Assembly (NCBI RefSeq): GCF_022682495.2
Contig: NC_071392.1
Coordinates: 103,096,896-103,160,895 of the forward strand
Reading direction: 5' to 3'
Origin: Desmodus rotundus
Lineage: Eukaryota; Chordata; Mammalia; Chiroptera; Phyllostomidae
Length of the DNA stretch: 64,000 nt
Shown piece after piece: positions 11,136 to 20,490 of this stretch. Numbering within the stretch: the first letter of the stretch is position 1; the number at the start of each line of letters is the position of its first letter. The notes under the pieces were generated by a model that was not told where the DNA came from, searched no databases, and worked only from the letters and a program-made list of their open reading frames with translations. A program made the translations under genes and the position numbers.

Positions 11136-11734
11136 CCAGCCAGTGGAGTCTGGGGGAGCTTGTGCAAGGGGGTGGGGAAGTGAGTGGGGTGGGGCAGTCC
11201 TGGGAAAGAATTGCCTGATCTGGAAAAAGAGAGATGTGCTTGACAAAGAGAGGGTTCATTTCCTACTTTCACTGGATGCTACTTATAAACACAAGATGCT
11301 TAGAGATGCAGCAGTTTGGGGATATACCAGAAAGGTTGACAGAATTCCGAAGACATCTACTCAGAACCTTACCTTTGGAGTTCCCGAATCACTCGTTTTA
11401 CGTGTGTGGGGCAGGTGGAGTGTGTGCAGGGGGAAGGAAACTAGCATTTAAGCTACTTGCTAGATTAAGGTTTTATTGTTCCAGTGAAATTATTTTAAGT
11501 GCAAAAAAAAATATGGGCGGTTTGGGAGCTACCGCAAGCCATTTCACCACCCCCGAGAGCCCAAGAATGACACTGTCGCGAACAGAGCTCACAAAACAGA
11601 GCCCGGCGGCATTGTCTGGGCCTCCGAGTCCATCGACACCTGCATTCTTCAGGTGCGTGAATCAACACATTGTACGTTTTCCTAAATCGGGGTTGAGTTT
11701 CTCTTACAATTTACTACATTAGAATTTAAAACTT
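11136..11734. other. Non-repetitive sequence, no gene seen
   Basis: A 162-codon frame (11234-11722) overlaps a 102-codon frame and has no recognisable domain, signal or splice context; treated as chance. Confidence 0.4.
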
Positions 11735-12230
11735 GCGCATAGTAAAAGGACCATTAAAAATTTAGAGATATATGCCCAATGTTATTCTCTGCAGTAATAT
11801 TTATAACAGCAACATTAAATGAATGAATACACAAATAAATGGAAAGTATCTACGTATCTACAACACAATGGTTAAATTAAATATGGCCCACTTATCCTAC
11901 ACATTACATATGACGTGCGTTATGTACTAAATGCCACCACGTAGAGAAATAAGGTAAGCCAATGTGTGCAATTATGTCTAAAACACCTATTGTGGGAGAA
12001 AAGAATGTTTATATGTATTCGTATCCTGCACATGTGTGCATTTTCATGTGCATAAGTGTAGAGGCCTGTGCGGAGAAAAGAGTCTAGAACAACTCCTTTG
12101 AAAAAATCACAGTGTTTAGGATGAGGAGTTGAGTACGATTGTGAAAGAGACTATTTTTATGCTATACACTTCCAAATTATTTCAATTTTAATTTGAATAC
12201 ATTTTGATATTATGAAATTAAAATTAAACA
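11735..12230 (+). repeat. Old L1 (L1M-type) 3' region, plus orientation
   Basis: 'GAATGAATACACAAATAAATGGAAAG' and 'CAACACAATGGTTAAATTAAATATGG' look like the L1 ORF2 C-terminal/3' UTR 'aataaactgtggtatatccatacaatgg' zone, highly mutated. AT-rich 3' UTR-like sequence follows. No frame remains. Confidence 0.5.
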
Positions 12231-12639
12231 CCCTTCCAAAATCTCAAATGACTGTGTTGTTCCAAGGGAGCGAAAGAAAACTGAGGGGCAAAAAGCCCAT
12301 CGGGCCCTTGGATGAGCAACGCCGGAAGTGAAAACTTCCGCCTGGTGTCTGGTCTTCCACCATGACCTTCCCTGTCCTGTACCATGATCATCCCTTCACC
12401 TGTCTCTCCCTGAACAAGGACAGGGCCTGTGGCCTCTGTCACCACGTGGCAGGTGTCACAACCAGGGCCTGGAAAATAGAGCCATCGGCGTTTGTGGGAG
12501 AAACAAACAGCGGGTACAGAAAGGCTGGGTAGACCCATAGTGGATGCAACCAACTATAAAATTCTCAGCAAAAAATAAGAAAGAAAAAAAAGAAAATCTA
12601 GCTTAAGCCAGATTTTATTTTTTAAAAAAAACCATTTTT
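12231..12639. other. Unassigned sequence between two L1M pieces
   Basis: Higher GC than the L1 pieces on either side, so it may be a separate insertion. A 109-codon minus frame (12224-12553) shows no recognisable family. Confidence 0.35.
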
Positions 12640-13020
12640 TGTTGTTGTTATGGCTGTTTGGAACAAGTGCTTGGTGACTCAGTATTATCCATTGAAACTG
12701 AGACTGGAATCCCGCTGATCTAGCAATGATCTAGTAATTCTTAGGAATCCAACTCGGGGAAGACACAGCACGTGCACACCCCCAAACAGGCCCACTGCGG
12801 GCTTGTCCAAAGAGGCAAAACTTGGGAAGAACGCAGATGTCCAGTATCAAGCAAACGAATAAATAACAGTGGCAGTGACGTTACTAAGGGATGCTGTACA
12901 GTGAACAAAAGCTCAAAGCCGTATGTATCAGCGTGAATCTCAGAAACACATCATCAAGTGCGAGAAGCAGTTAGGAACACGACTTGGCGTGTTTCCATTT
13001 GCATGTAAGACCTACACCAA
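12640..13020 (+). repeat. Old L1 (L1M-type) ORF2 end and 3' region, plus orientation
   Basis: 'GCAAACGAATAAATAACAGTGGCAG', 'GTGAATCTCAGAAACACATCATCAAGTGCGAGAAGCAG' and 'GTGTTTCCATTTGCATG' track the L1M sequence 'gatgaatctcagaaacatcatgctgagtgaaagaagcc...tatgattccatttatatg'. Confidence 0.6.
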
Positions 13021-14109
13021 AAAAGTACCTATTCTTTTTTCTTTATCAACAATTACACTTTTTATCAAAGTCATCATCATAGGGTTGTAGGATTATGGGG
13101 TTGATAATAAAAGAATTATCCACCACTCACCACTGATTTCTGTCCTCCAGAAATAAGCACTTTTAGCAATTATAATGTTTCTATGAGGGTCTACCTCTGT
13201 CTTTCTCGGCAACATGTTTGCTACTTGTTCACCGGTCTAGGTCATGACCTACCCCCTTCTTTCTGTGAAAGGAAATTTTGAGGCTTTAGTGCTCACACCT
13301 TCGCCCACCGCATCATCCCGGCAGAGCCGCGGCCAGACTTCCTGGTCCATAAGGAACAGGCAGGCAGTGACCCTACCCTACCTGAGTGAAAAGCATCCAC
13401 GGACGAGCCATGCCAGGTGATGTTTGCTCACCGTGCACAAATTTTTGTTTTGTTTCTGTAAACTGAGTCATTATCTTGAACTTCTCCCACTTCCTTATGT
13501 CTCACCGCTCTACAACCCATGCTTAAAGTCGCAGCCCTGCCTGTAACTCGTCTCTCAACGTGGCCACACCATCAGGCGAGGGGACAGGTTTCTGTTTTCT
13601 TGGCACCACCCTGCAGGGAAGGGCTGCTCTCCAGATCTGCCTCACAACAGTGACCCTGACATTGCCCTGGTGCTACTGATTTATCTGGAGACTGCCCCGC
13701 CCCCTGGGAAGGCTCACCCACAGCCTGGTGTGGGACCCCACAGCACGGACTTCCTTGACCCACTCCTCGCTGGTGGGGCACGACCGCCTCTCGTAGCTTC
13801 CCGAGAAAGGGCGTGAAGGAGGTGACGGCGATCTTGCAGGTCTGAATGTCTTTATCTCGTTCTTCCCCTCCATCTATAAGATTACTATGGCTCACGCTCC
13901 ACATTGGGAGCAGATTTCCCAACAGGTTTGAAGGTGTGGCTCCACTCCACTTCCGGAGTTGCCTTCTGAGTCGTGGTCCTGAATTTGAGGTCAACGCCCT
14001 CTCTCGGGGGGAGTGGGGCTCCCAGGGTTTTCCCTTCTTCATGGATTTCTGTGAACTCATGAGGATGTTTACCGTGCTGCGTCTTTTAAAATTCATTGTT
14101 CAGAGAATT
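13021..14109. other. Non-repetitive sequence, no gene seen
   Basis: A 174-codon minus frame (13572-14096) overlaps a 130-codon plus frame and has no family signature. 13040-13260 is AT-rich and could be decayed L1 3' UTR. Confidence 0.4.
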
Positions 14110-14665
14110 ATGGGGGCGGGGGGCAAAATGTATAATTGTAAATTAATTTTAATGTTCAAAAAAAAGGCAACAGACTTTGGAAGACATTTCCACCATATCG
14201 TACAAAACCGAACCTGCCCTTACCATGTGACCCAGTAATCGTCCTGTTTGCATGTAAACTTAAGTCTGCACAATATCCTCCACATACGCGTTCAGAGCAG
14301 CTTTATTCATAATTGTCAAAACCTTAAAGCAACCAAGATGCCCTTCTGCAGGTGAGCGGATGGAAAAACTAGGGTACATCCACACGATGGAATATTACCA
14401 AGCCATGGAAAGACGCGGAGGAGCCTTGAAAGCACGTTGCTGAGTGGAAGAAGCCAAGCTGGAAAGGCTATACTGTGTGATTCCAACTAAATGACATTGT
14501 GGAAAAGCTAAAACTCTGCAGACTATCGATCAAAAGATCAGTGGTTACGGGGTACGGGGGGAGGGAGGAGGAATAGGCAGACCTCAGAGGGTTTTTAGGG
14601 CAGTGAAACTGTTCTGTACAAAAGGGCAACGGCGGAGACATGTCTTTATACCCTGCAGGGTCTGT
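14110..14665 (+). repeat. Old L1 (L1M-type) ORF2 end and 3' UTR, plus orientation
   Basis: 'TGTGACCCAGTAATCGTCC', 'CAGAGCAGCTTTATTCATAATTGTCAAAACC', 'CACGATGGAATATTACCAAGCCATGG', 'GTTGCTGAGTGGAAGAAGCC' and 'GATCAGTGGTTACGGGGTACGGGG' appear in canonical L1 order, spanning the last ORF2 codons and proximal 3' UTR. Frameshifts and stops are frequent. Confidence 0.8.
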
Positions 14666-14923
14666 GACTTGATGTTTCATCAGCTTTGGAAAATTCCTCA
14701 GTTAATGCCTCTTTATACAGCACCTCTGCAGTACATTTTCTTTCCTCTGTCGCTAGAATTTCAGTTACACATCTGTTAGACCTTTGTACAATAGTCCCTA
14801 CTTTCTAGTGATCTTCCATATTTTTAATGTTTTTATTCCATGCTTCAGTGTGGCTGTTTGCAACAAACCTCTCTTCTCCTTTGTCTAAATTGTTGATATA
14901 CCCACCTCTTGTGTTTTTAACTC

Positions 14924-15151
14924 TTACTTATTTTTTTAAATTTTTTATTGTTATTCAGTTACAGTTGTGTGCCTTTTCTCCCCATCCCTCCACCCCACCC
15001 CAGCCGAACCCCCCTCCCTCCCCCACCTCCACCCTCCCCCTTGATTTGGTCCATGTGTCCTTTATAGTAGTTCCTGTAATCCTCTCTCCTCACTGTCCCC
15101 TCCCCACTCCCCCCTGCCCATTGTTAGATTGTTCTTATTACTTATTTTTTT
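14924..15151 (-). mobile_element. 5'-truncated young L1 tail with 14-bp target duplication
   Basis: The body (14938-15137) starts with TTTTTTATTGTTATTCAGTTACAG, the reverse complement of an L1 3' end with its A-tail. It continues with the CT-rich 'CCCCATCCCTCCACCCCACCCC...CCCCTTGATTTGGTCCATGTGTCC' region typical of bat L1. Exact repeats TTACTTATTTTTTT lie at 14924-14937 and 15138-15151. About 200 bp remain, a severe 5' truncation that happened at integration. Confidence 0.85.
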
Positions 15152-15769
15152 TAGTTTGAGGCTCTTCATCTGATTCTTTTTATGAATTGCATTTCTCTGA
15201 TAAAATGCTCCTTATTTTGTTCATGTTAGTTCAGCTGTTCATCTTTTCTGTTAATATACTGATAATATATTATCATACTAAACTAAACAGAAATTCCTAG
15301 AAAGCTGGGATTGGAGAGATTTTTTCCCCCATATCTCTTAACTAGATAAAGAGCACATTGCCTTGGTTGCTAGTTCTTCATGAAACCAGAAATGTCAGGA
15401 TTCCAGCAAAGACAAGGGCTAAGAGTGTATCTAGTTTGGAGGGTACACGCCCAAATGTCTGCCAGGCCCAGGCAGTCAAGGAGTGAAGCAGGCCAAGCAT
15501 CGTAACAAGGGAAATTCAATAATCCAAGACAAATGACGCCCAGGCTTGGTGAGAGGAAAACTGGGCAGGTACGCCTGAGGTAGACCAGAAGAATGTCCCG
15601 TCCTAAGGGGTGTTGTACTAGCTGCCGTGGCAAGGTGGAAAGGTGTGCTGAATATTAACAGAGCTCAAATATTTTAACATAGAAGCTATGTTTTGCATGA
15701 AAAGACATACTTTTAAAATTGTGGCATTAATTACTGTTTAAACACTGTGCTTCCAAAATTTACAGTAAT
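15152..15769. other. Non-repetitive sequence, no gene seen
   Basis: AT-rich, no supported feature; an 87-codon minus frame (15370-15633) has no recognisable content. Confidence 0.45.
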
Positions 15770-16015
15770 AACAACAACAGCCTGGCACAGAGGTAGAGCA
15801 TTTGGAGCATTGGCTCAGGAGCCAGGACCCGTGAGTTCGAATCCTGCCCAGCAGGTGACCCAGCATCAGTCATTCAACCCCCCTTTGGTCAGAGCTCCCC
15901 CGTCTGTAAAGTGGGAACAGTGAGCATCTACCTCAGGGACTGGCTGGGAGAATTAGTCAATTAGTACACGGAGAACCGAGATCAGCGCCCAGGGAAATGT
16001 TCGCTAAACCAATAA
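15770..16015 (+). repeat. MIR SINE, plus orientation
   Basis: 'AGGTAGAGCATTTGGAGCATTGGCTCAGGAGCCAGGACCCGTGAGTTCGAATCCTGCC' is the tRNA-derived MIR head with B box. 'CCCCCGTCTGTAAAGTGGGAACAGTGAGCATCTACCTCAGGGACTGG' is the MIR core and 3' region. Near full length. Confidence 0.85.
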
Positions 16016-16054
16016 AACAGTTTGCGGGACAGATTCCCGCTTTAGGCTGATTTC

Positions 16055-16200
16055 AGCCCACGGGCACCATTAAGCATCTGCCCAGGTCCAACCTCCTCAC
16101 TCTACAGATGGGGACGCGTTTGGGGCACAGAAAGGGGAAGGGACCTGCTCAGGCACGCATACAGCTTGTCAGCCCTCAAACCGGGTCTGGGACTGGAATT
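16055..16200 (-). repeat. MIR SINE fragment, minus orientation
   Basis: 'CTCACTCTACAGATGGGGACGCGTTTGGGGCACAGAAAGGGGAAGGGACCTGCTCAGG...CAGCTTGTCAGCCCTCAAACCGGG' is the reverse MIR core ('ccattttacagatgaggaaactgaggcacagagag...tcacacagctagtaagt'). Confidence 0.7.
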
Positions 16201-16204
16201 TCCT

Positions 16205-16600
16205 TTGGATGCATTTCATCAATTAAGTCCGTGTGCCCTGGAAGCCAAGCGGCTCATTTCCGTTGCTGGCAGAGAGGTCGAAGCTCCCTCCGACTACAGA
16301 TACTCCTCTAATTGCGTGTCGGCCCCGAATTCGTCATGATCATTAGCAGGGCCCCTCGTGCTCCACGGAGAGAAGAGAGGGAGGCCCAGACATATCATTG
16401 TTCATCTAAATTTTTAATAATGCTCCAATCTTCAGATCGTCGGGGTAATCAAACCCAAATTAGCCTGGTCCTCAAAGCCTCGGAATAACAAGGGGAGTGA
16501 AAGGGATAATGTTTCTTTAATGAAAATTTCATCAGTGCGGATGTCTCATTGAATATTAAGGGTCTTGGCATGTAGCCAGCTTCAGAGCAGACTGCTGTGA
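16205..16600. promoter_or_regulatory. Candidate conserved non-coding element
   Basis: The strongest regulatory-looking block in the window. CpG-retaining, repeat-free sequence surrounds several TAAT/ATTA cores: 'CTAATTGCGTGTCGG', 'GAATTCGTCATGATCATTAGC', 'TTTTTAATAATGC', 'CAGATCGTCGGGGTAATC', 'CAAATTAGCC', and 'TTTAATGAAAATTTCATC', which contains an inverted GAAAATTTCAT-like motif. CpG survival in AT-rich, presumably methylated DNA suggests constraint. Target gene unknown. Confidence 0.35.
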
Positions 16601-17095
16601 CATTGACCTTTGTCCCTCAGAGGGAGACCCAAGTGCAGACTCTGGCTGCCTTCACCTGCTCAGGGACAACACAGGTGGTCGACCTTGCAGCTCAGATGAA
16701 GGGAGATCTCGGCAGGGGGAGGCGTGCAAGTGGACCCAGGCCCCCCAGTCCCTCCCAGGTTTCTCCCCTGCCCAGATCTCAGCCCCTCCCTTGTTTCTCT
16801 GCATCTCAGCCCCTGGCTGTCCCCACCCGCTGCTCCTCCCCAGACCTCCCACACCCGACTCAAGAGCACCTCTCTTCTCTGGCTGCTCAGGCCTCACCCT
16901 TGGAGTTGTCCTCTTACTTATTCTAGGCCATCCATCCGCCCGACCTTCATAGGTAAATCCCAAGGCTGGCAGCGGTGACCCTGCAGTGTTACCCCCGCCC
17001 CTGCCCCATGGTGGCCCCCTCACGAGTCCAGCTGCTTCTGCCCTCGGCCCACAGTCTGTGTCTGCACACGGTTTGAGAGTCCATGTAAATAAACT
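16601..17095. other. GC-rich unique sequence, no gene seen
   Basis: CT-rich on the plus strand (16735-16920), which generates long chance frames on both strands. No recognised repeat or domain. Confidence 0.4.
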
Positions 17096-17645
17096 CAGAG
17101 CCCATCACATCTCTGCTCAGACTGGTCCAATGGTTCCAGTCATGCACAGTGAAAGCCAATGTCCTCGCAGTGGCTGACAAGGTCGTCCATGGACTGGATT
17201 CTGTCACCTCCCTGACCTGGGCCCCGTGCTGTCCCCGTCTCCTACCTCCCAGAAGCCACCCTGGCCCTCACTGCCCCTCACACCCGGGGTGTGCACTAGC
17301 TGTGCCGTCTGCCCCAACCAGCTCCCCCAGAGTCCACGTGCCCCTGGCCCATTTTCTCAGGACACTTGACCCATGTCACCCTCTCCACAGTCGCTCCCTG
17401 AGCATCCCACTTCACCACTCCCATCGCTCACCCATTATCCCGCTGGCTTTTGCTCCTGGCTGTCACCACCCCTGGCCTGTTACATCTCCGATCATTAATC
17501 ACACTCACGTTCATGGTCTCTCCCCCCGCTGTGTGTGAGCTCTTTGGATCAGGGGCCTTGTTTGCTTTTCTTCTCCGCTTCCTGGAAGAGAGCTTAGTGC
17601 CTGTCACGTGTGCAATGTGATTTGCTGGATAAAGACAGACACGAA
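17096..17645 (+). repeat. L2 LINE 3' region, plus orientation
   Basis: 'CATCACATCTCTGCTCAGACTGGTCCAATGG', 'AAAGCCAATGTCCTCGCAGTGGCTGACAAGG', 'GTGTGAGCTCTTTGGATCAGGGGCC' and 'CTTAGTGCCTGTCACGTGTGCAATG' are in the order of the L2 ORF2 end and 3' UTR. The coding frame is destroyed. Confidence 0.75.
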
Positions 17646-17654
17646 GAGAAAAGT

Positions 17655-18045
17655 TTGACATGCTTTTTAGAATAAGTGCACCAGCGTTAATTGAGCACCT
17701 ACTATATGTCTGGCCAGTTCTAGCTCCTGAGAAGAAAAGGGAAAGAGCCCTGCCCTGGGAGGCTGACCCGACCTCTGGCATGTGGACAGACAGACGCTAA
17801 ACAAGGAGACAGGAAGGCAAACAGCATTAGCTGCAGATGGAGCTATGGGGAAAAGCCCTTCCACAAAGGAGCCATCTGAACGGAGCTCTAAAGAACCAGA
17901 AAAATCCGCCCTTTGGAAGACTGGGTAAAAAGTGCAAAGGTTTAGTATTTTCCAAAAATAAGGAGGAGGCCTTTGCCTTTGGCCACCGGGACTGAGGGGG
18001 GCAGTATGAGATGGTGGGGGCCGTGCTGGGCCCGGTGCTGACAAT
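17655..18045 (-). repeat. L2 LINE 3' region, minus orientation
   Basis: 'GTTAATTGAGCACCTACTATATGTCTGGCCAGTTCTAGCTCCTG' and 'GACAGACAGACGCTAAACAAGG' are the reverse L2 3' UTR, followed by reverse ORF2-end sequence ('GAGCTCTAAAGAACCAG'). It lies tail-to-tail with the preceding plus L2. Confidence 0.75.
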
Positions 18046-18215
18046 GGCAGCTGATGCTCGTTTATATCTGCCACTGCCCTTGACAGACGTCATTTCATCT
18101 AATCCCCAACAACCCGAGAAGGCAGGTGGTGTTATCAGGCCCGTTTCACGATGAAGAAACAGGTTTATTTTAACTAAGTGTCACACGTCTTTGTTACCCA
18201 GCCCATGGCGATAAT
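18046..18215 (-). repeat. MIR SINE fragment, minus orientation
   Basis: 'GACAGACGTCATTTCATCTAATCCCCAACAACCCGAGAAGGCAGGTGGTG...CGTTTCACGATGAAGAAACAGG' is the reverse MIR core. Confidence 0.75.
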
Positions 18216-18245
18216 GCTCCATAGCATGGTAGTGCTCCTGACTCC

Positions 18246-18740
18246 GTGACTCGCAACAACCCACACTTCTCGGTGCCCAGAGCTGCCGGTCCTCTTGGTT
18301 ATGCTAATCTTAGCTGCGTTCAATTGGAGGACTCTGCTAAAGGCCCCTGGGCTTGGCCCCAGGGTAGGGAGCAGGTTCAGATCAGCCCCATGAAGCTCTC
18401 ATCAGCCTTAGGAGGCAGCTCATCAGGACAGGACCTTCTAGAAGCCAAGAACCAAGCCAAACCCCACAAATGTACTACCTATATTAAGCCCACAAGTGCC
18501 CCACTGGTCAAAACAGGTCACATGGTCATCCCACGTCACTGGGGAGCCCTGTGATATCCTGTGGCAAAGAGGGAGGTGAAGAACTGGGAGCTATGACCCA
18601 CCTACCACAGGTACATGGTATGGTGACTGAGCTGAGTGCTCCCCTGGGCAGCCCAGCTCCGCAATTGTCACTCCTAACCACTAGGAAGCACTGCCTCACA
18701 GTCCTGGGCAGGGGTCTGGATTTTAATCTGGGAGCAATGG
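18246..18740. other. Non-repetitive sequence, no gene seen
   Basis: A 102-codon plus frame (18246-18554) and overlapping minus frames without recognisable content. Confidence 0.4.
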
Positions 18741-18745
18741 GAAAC

Positions 18746-19142
18746 TTCACTGGGTTCAATAGCACCTCCCCCAAATTTCATGTCCCCCAGAACCTCAGAA
18801 TGTGCCTTTATTTGGAAAGAGGGTCTTTGCAGGTATAATAGTTAAGGTTAAGATAAGGCGTGGGCCCTAAATGCAAGGCCAGGTGAAGGCACACAGGGGG
18901 AATGTCATGTGACAACAGAGGCAGTGACAGAAGAAGTAACTGACGTGTCTACAAGCCAAGGAATGTCAAGGAAGCACCAGGAGCTGGAAGGGAGGCGGGA
19001 ACAGATGCTCCCAGAGCCTCCGGGAGGGTCTGGCCCCACCAATGCCTGGATTCCAGACTGGAACTGGGAGAGACGGATCACCACTGTTTTAAGCCACCCT
19101 GCGTGCGGTCATTTGTTGAGGCAGCCTTAGGCACCTAATACA
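18746..19142 (+). mobile_element. MLT1-class solo LTR (ERVL-MaLR)
   Basis: 'TTCACTGGGTTCAATAGCACCTCCCCCAAATTTCATG' at the start, 'GGGTCTTTGCAGGTATAATAGTTAAGGTTAAG' in the middle and 'ACTGTTTTAAGCCACCCTGCGTGCGGTCATTTGTTGAGGCAGCC...CCTAATACA' at the end form a complete MLT1 LTR. Flanks GAAAC (18741-18745) and GAAGC (19143-19147) are a 5-bp duplication with one change. The initial TG has decayed to TT; the terminal CA is kept. Non-coding relic. Confidence 0.8.
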
Positions 19143-19147
19143 GAAGC

Positions 19148-19560
19148 CAGCAGAAGGTTCTAGGCAGGGAGCACACAATGTAATTTACATTCTGAAAGGC
19201 CTTCTGGCTGTGATAAGCAATCAGTAAATTCTGGAGTTAAATTCCTAAAGGATTCACCTCACCTTGTGCTTGCCTGAGGCCCTCCCCAGAGTGGACCATC
19301 AAATTTTGGGCCCACTTGCTCTTTAAGCCATTCAGACCTCCTCGTCCTGTCCTGGGGGGAACCATCCTGTGTCCCACTCCTGCAAGCGCCAGCAGAACCC
19401 TGTTGCTTTCAATCATTGATCCTTTGACGTATTGGAGCCTCTTGTCACTAATTTCCTAGGCGATGCATCAGAGGTAGAAGAAGCCTTCACAGCCACGCAT
19501 CACCAGATACACACGACACACTCCGTGGGTCCCTCTCCTAACAGAGCAGGACCCTCAGCC
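19148..19560. other. Non-repetitive sequence, no gene seen
   Basis: No supported feature. Confidence 0.4.
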
Positions 19561-19680
19561 TGAGATGTGGAGACAGTCACCTTCCTCCTGAGCCTCAGTT
19601 TACCTTGCACAAAACGAGCGGGTGTTAGGTGATTTCCAACAGCCCTGTGTGACTGGAACGTCCTATGATTTAAGTATTTA
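19561..19680 (+). repeat. MIR SINE fragment, plus orientation
   Basis: 'CAGTCACCTTCCTCCTGAGCCTCAGTTTACCTTGCACAAAACGAGCGGGTGTTAGG' matches the MIR core ('cctctctgagcctcagtttcctcatctgtaaaatggg'). Confidence 0.6.
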
Positions 19681-19734
19681 TTTTAGAATTTTTAAGATTC
19701 CATTCTATTATTCTTCTTGCTCTTTTAAATTACT

Positions 19735-20490
19735 CAACAAATACAAATCAATAACTTAGTCCGTGTCTGGCTCTGCTCTTACAGCAGCAATTCAACAGCA
19801 GGCAGGCAGACAGGCTTCCTTCTCCCGTGTGGTTGCCATTCCTCGGGCACCAATGACAGTAGAAGGATATAGTCTGAGTGAACCAATTTCAGACGGTGAC
19901 GAGTTCTGGGCAGGACATGGGGACGTGACACGGGGGTGCAGAGGGCTTCTTTATGCAGGAGGTAGGTCAGGATTGTTCTCTGCAGGTGGCACCTGAGCAG
20001 AGGTGGGAAGGGCATGAGGGAGCAGGTCTTGGAGAGAGCTGGGGAAGAACATTCCAGGAAGGGGGTGGGCAGCACGTGCCAAGGCCCCGAGGCAGGAGGA
20101 CTTAGAATAGTGGAGGAAGGCCAGTGTGACTGGAGTGGAGGGAATGAGGGGGACAGTAGTGGGAGACAGTCTGGGGGAACCTGCAGTAACTGTGCCGGGC
20201 CTTCTAGGACGTGGTGGGGAGGGGGCGCTATTTTCTCCGGCGTGCTATGGAAAAACCACTGGAACAGGTACTCTGGGGTGAAAGGGTCTCATTAGTGTTT
20301 TACACAGCTCACTCTCCCTCTGGGTGCATGTAGAGGGTAGACTTCGGGTGGGGAGAGGGGTGGCAGTGGGGGCCCGTGGCAGCGGGGGCTCCTCTCAGGG
20401 GCTGTTGCAGAGACCCAAGCAAGGAGGGAGGTGCCAAGTCAGGTGAGAGTACCTGGATGGTAGGGCCAGGTGGACTGGAAGTGGGTTTTG
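19735..20490 (-). repeat. L2 LINE 3' region, minus orientation, long copy
   Basis: Starts as the reverse L2 end ('CAACAAATACAAATCAATAACTTAGTCCGTGTCTGGCTCTGCTC') and runs through reverse ORF2-end landmarks: 'GGTGGCACCTGAGCAGAGGTGGG', 'GGAAGAACATTCCAGGAAGGGGGTGGGCAGCACGTGCCAAGGCCCCGAGGCAGGAGG' and 'GGCCAGTGTGACTGGAGTGGAGGGAATGAGG', about 750 bp in all. Frames on either strand here are shadows of decayed L2. Confidence 0.85.
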
